From an uncultured Muribaculaceae bacterium (GTDB lineage: Bacteria > Bacteroidota > Bacteroidia > Bacteroidales > Muribaculaceae): a stretch of 64,000 nucleotides of DNA. A model generated the notes under the pieces. It did no database searches. It saw only the letters and a list, made by a program, of their open reading frames with translations, and was not told the DNA's origin. Within the stretch, counting starts at the first letter, position 1; each line of letters opens with the position of its first letter. The stretch spans positions 78,179 through 142,178 of the forward strand of contig CAJULY010000006.1 of the NCBI GenBank assembly GCA_910587185.1. The letters are read 5' to 3'. The position numbers and the translations under genes are program-made. Of this stretch, positions 62,685-64,000 are shown piece by piece.

Positions 62685-63590
62685 ATGAAACCTACACTTT
62701 ACGTTCTTGCAGCCGGTATGGGCAGCCGTTACGGTGGTCTCAAACAGCTTGACGGCGTTGGCCCTCATGGTGAAACAATCATGGATTATTCTATCTATGA
62801 CGCCATTCATTCCGGATTCGGAAAAGTCGTTTTCGTTATCCGTAAGGATTTTGAAGCTGATTTCCGCGATAAGATTCTTTCCAAATACGAAGGTCACATT
62901 CCGGTTGAGGTCGTTTTCCAAGCTATCGACAATCTTCCCGAAGGCTATACTTGTCCGGCCGACCGTTCAAAACCTTGGGGAACAAATCATGCCGTTCTCA
63001 TGGCTAAAGATGCCATAAAGGAACCGTTTGCCGTTATTAACGCTGATGACTTCTACGGACGTAACGCATTCGAGGTGATAGCCAAAGAACTTCAGCGCGA
63101 TCATGACGGTAAGGGCGATTACTGCATGGTAGGTTTCCGTGTAGGCAACACGATGACTGAAAACGGATCGGTAGCGCGTGGTGTCTGCACCACTTCTCCC
63201 GAAGGACACCTTACCTCTGTTGTTGAACGCACTGCCATCAGCTATGACAAAGACGGAAATATCGTGTTCACCGATGAAAACGGCGACGTTCAGACTCTTG
63301 ATCCCAAGACTCCTGTCTCGATGAATCTCTGGGGCTTTACCCCCGACTATTTCGACTTTAGCGAACGCGAGTTCAAGAAATTCCTTGACAAGGATCTCAA
63401 TACTCCTAAATCGGAATTCTTCATTCCGCTCTGTATCGACGCCCTTATCCGTAACGGTGAAGCAACCGTGAAAGTCCTTGACACTGATTCCCGTTGGTTT
63501 GGCGTAACCTATGCCGCCGACCGTCCCGGAGTGGTTGAAAAGCTTGCCAAACTTCATGAAGAAGGCGTTTATCCGGAAAAAATGTTCTGA
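62685..63590 (+). CDS. Sugar nucleotidyltransferase (NTP transferase family)
   Basis: 301 residues. Nucleotide-binding loop LAAGMGSRYGGLKQLDGVGP at the N-terminus and the metal-binding NADDFYGRNAFE (about 115-126), pattern of the NDP-sugar pyrophosphorylase superfamily; the remainder is less conserved. Probably links a sugar phosphate to a nucleotide, but the sugar cannot be read from the sequence. 22 bp after the epimerase gene; ends with a strong terminator. Confidence 0.88.
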   Translation: MKPTLYVLAAGMGSRYGGLKQLDGVGPHGETIMDYSIYDAIHSGFGKVVFVIRKDFEADFRDKILSKYEGHIPVEVVFQAIDNLPEGYTCPADRSKPWGTNHAVLMAKDAIKEPFAVINADDFYGRNAFEVIAKELQRDHDGKGDYCMVGFRVGNTMTENGSVARGVCTTSPEGHLTSVVERTAISYDKDGNIVFTDENGDVQTLDPKTPVSMNLWGFTPDYFDFSEREFKKFLDKDLNTPKSEFFIPLCIDALIRNGEATVKVLDTDSRWFGVTYAADRPGVVEKLAKLHEEGVYPEKMF

Positions 63591-63618
63591 AAACGGATAT
63601 TCCTGTTAATGAAATAGG

Positions 63619-63653
63619 CTCAGAGCTTCCTTATTGGAGGCTCTGAGTTTTTT
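63619..63653 (+). terminator. Strong intrinsic terminator of the epimerase unit
   Basis: CTCAGAGCTTCC pairs with GGAGGCTCTGAG (63636-63647; one G-U pair) and is followed by six T. Confidence 0.9.
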
Positions 63654-63689
63654 ACGGATTATTAACTGGGTTCCTGCTAACCGGCCATC

Positions 63690-63905
63690 GCCACGTTTGT
63701 TCCTATTTAGGATGATTTGAAGATTTACCTCGCAAGCTCGAGAAGTCCAGGGACTATACCGGGCGCGATGTATGCAAGTCCCGGTTGTTAAAGCTAAACG
63801 TTATACTTTCCCGGGCATCGGGCTTGTGAAAGAATCCGATACCTTTTTTCACACAGACTCGACAGCCTCTCCCCGTTTGCTCTCAGAGCGAGGGAGAGGC
63901 TTTTA
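63690..63905 (+). ncRNA. Candidate structured small RNA ending in a terminator
   Basis: Short inverted repeats (GGGACT/AGTCCC; CCCGGGCATCGGG) fill the region before the terminator at 63865-63904. No TAnnTTTG promoter is visible for it and no RNA family is recognised, so this is a low-confidence call based on the orphan terminator. Confidence 0.25.
63865..63904 (+). terminator. Orphan intrinsic terminator
   Basis: GCCTCTCCC pairs perfectly with GGGAGAGGC (63892-63900), with an inner GCTCT/AGAGC stem, followed by TTTT. No gene precedes it. Confidence 0.85.
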
Positions 63906-64000
63906 CATGGAGTGGCTGTTCAATCGTGGAGGGTTCGGGAGGCGGACAGGGCTGGCGCATGAGATTTAACTTTCCTTAAAAACCTTGAGTAAATAGTCAA

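Larger units (their letters stand above)
63591..64000. other. Gene-free right edge with two terminators
   Basis: About 410 bp to the window edge. The first terminator (63619-63653) closes the epimerase unit; the second (63865-63904) has no gene in front of it. The sequence between them could be an independent small RNA. A 65-codon frame at 63772-63969 runs through the second terminator and is unlikely to be real. Confidence 0.5.

Noticed and set aside
63772..63969. A 65-codon plus-strand frame at the right edge
   Set aside because: It crosses a strong terminator and resembles no protein.

Overview
The window looks like chromosome from a member of the order Bacteroidales (phylum Bacteroidota). 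The evidence is a Bacteroidota promoter grammar (TTTG or TTG, 19-20 bp, TAnnTTTG) in front of most transcription units, short RpoD-type sigma factors with no long region 1.1, three GLPGLI proteins, a GIN-domain lipoprotein, a class III fructose-bisphosphatase, a DUF5009 membrane protein and tRNA-Pro genes without encoded CCA. A Muribaculaceae-like genus is possible but is only an impression. Most of the window is dense housekeeping sequence. I saw no prophage, no insertion sequence with a transposase and no CRISPR array.

Layout. 1-5.1 kb: the 5' part of a large unrecognised multidomain gene (minus strand, running off the left edge), a gene-poor spacer with an inverted repeat, and three GLPGLI paralogues. 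5.1-5.4 kb: tRNA-Ser(GCU) and tRNA-Pro(UGG). 5.5-7.9 kb: a secreted GH20 hexosaminidase. 8.1-10.2 kb: a plus-strand run of small envelope proteins (two YtxH-like, one holin-X/YqjE-like, one unknown) ending in prmA. 10.3-14.7 kb: GIN lipoprotein, a DAACS symporter and an ABC exporter pair. 14.8-16.7 kb: two adjacent rpoD-like sigma factor genes, each with its own promoter. 16.8-18.2 kb: M23 peptidase and ndk. 18.4-25.2 kb: the unit parE-coaD-ctpA-ispD-recG. 25.3-25.95 kb: a four-helix-bundle gene flanked on both sides by 9-bp tandem repeats. 26-30.3 kb: MATE pump, prfB with its +1 frameshift site, and an acyl-CoA ligase. 30.5-35.2 kb: three glycosyltransferases and a thioredoxin-fold lipoprotein. 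35.4-38.7 kb: fbp and a DUF5009 gene.

38.6-45.6 kb: a six-gene minus-strand unit, dxr-rseP-rlmI-like-M49 peptidase-recR-GNAT. 45.8-50.9 kb: ompA-like porin, a 574-bp gene-free spacer with an unusual repeat, manA, tgt and an LptF/LptG-type permease. 51-56.7 kb: priA, a NUDIX hydrolase, tRNA-Pro(GGG) and two paralogous secreted proteins of unknown function. 56.9-63.6 kb: gyrB, rnr-folB, then an aldose 1-epimerase and a sugar nucleotidyltransferase. The last 400 bp contain two strong terminators and a possible small RNA.

The items most worth following are: the 9-bp-repeat-flanked four-helix module (25311-25943); a 42-bp intergenic motif present in three copies (37502-37543, 47187-47228, 47339-47380), two of them inverted around 110 bp; the tandem rpoD pair; the unrecognised left-edge gene; the paralogous secreted pair at 54.3-56.7 kb; a tgt whose zinc cysteines are replaced; and a glycosyltransferase fused to what looks like half of a GT-B domain. 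Identities and motif positions were read by eye. No database search or computation was run.
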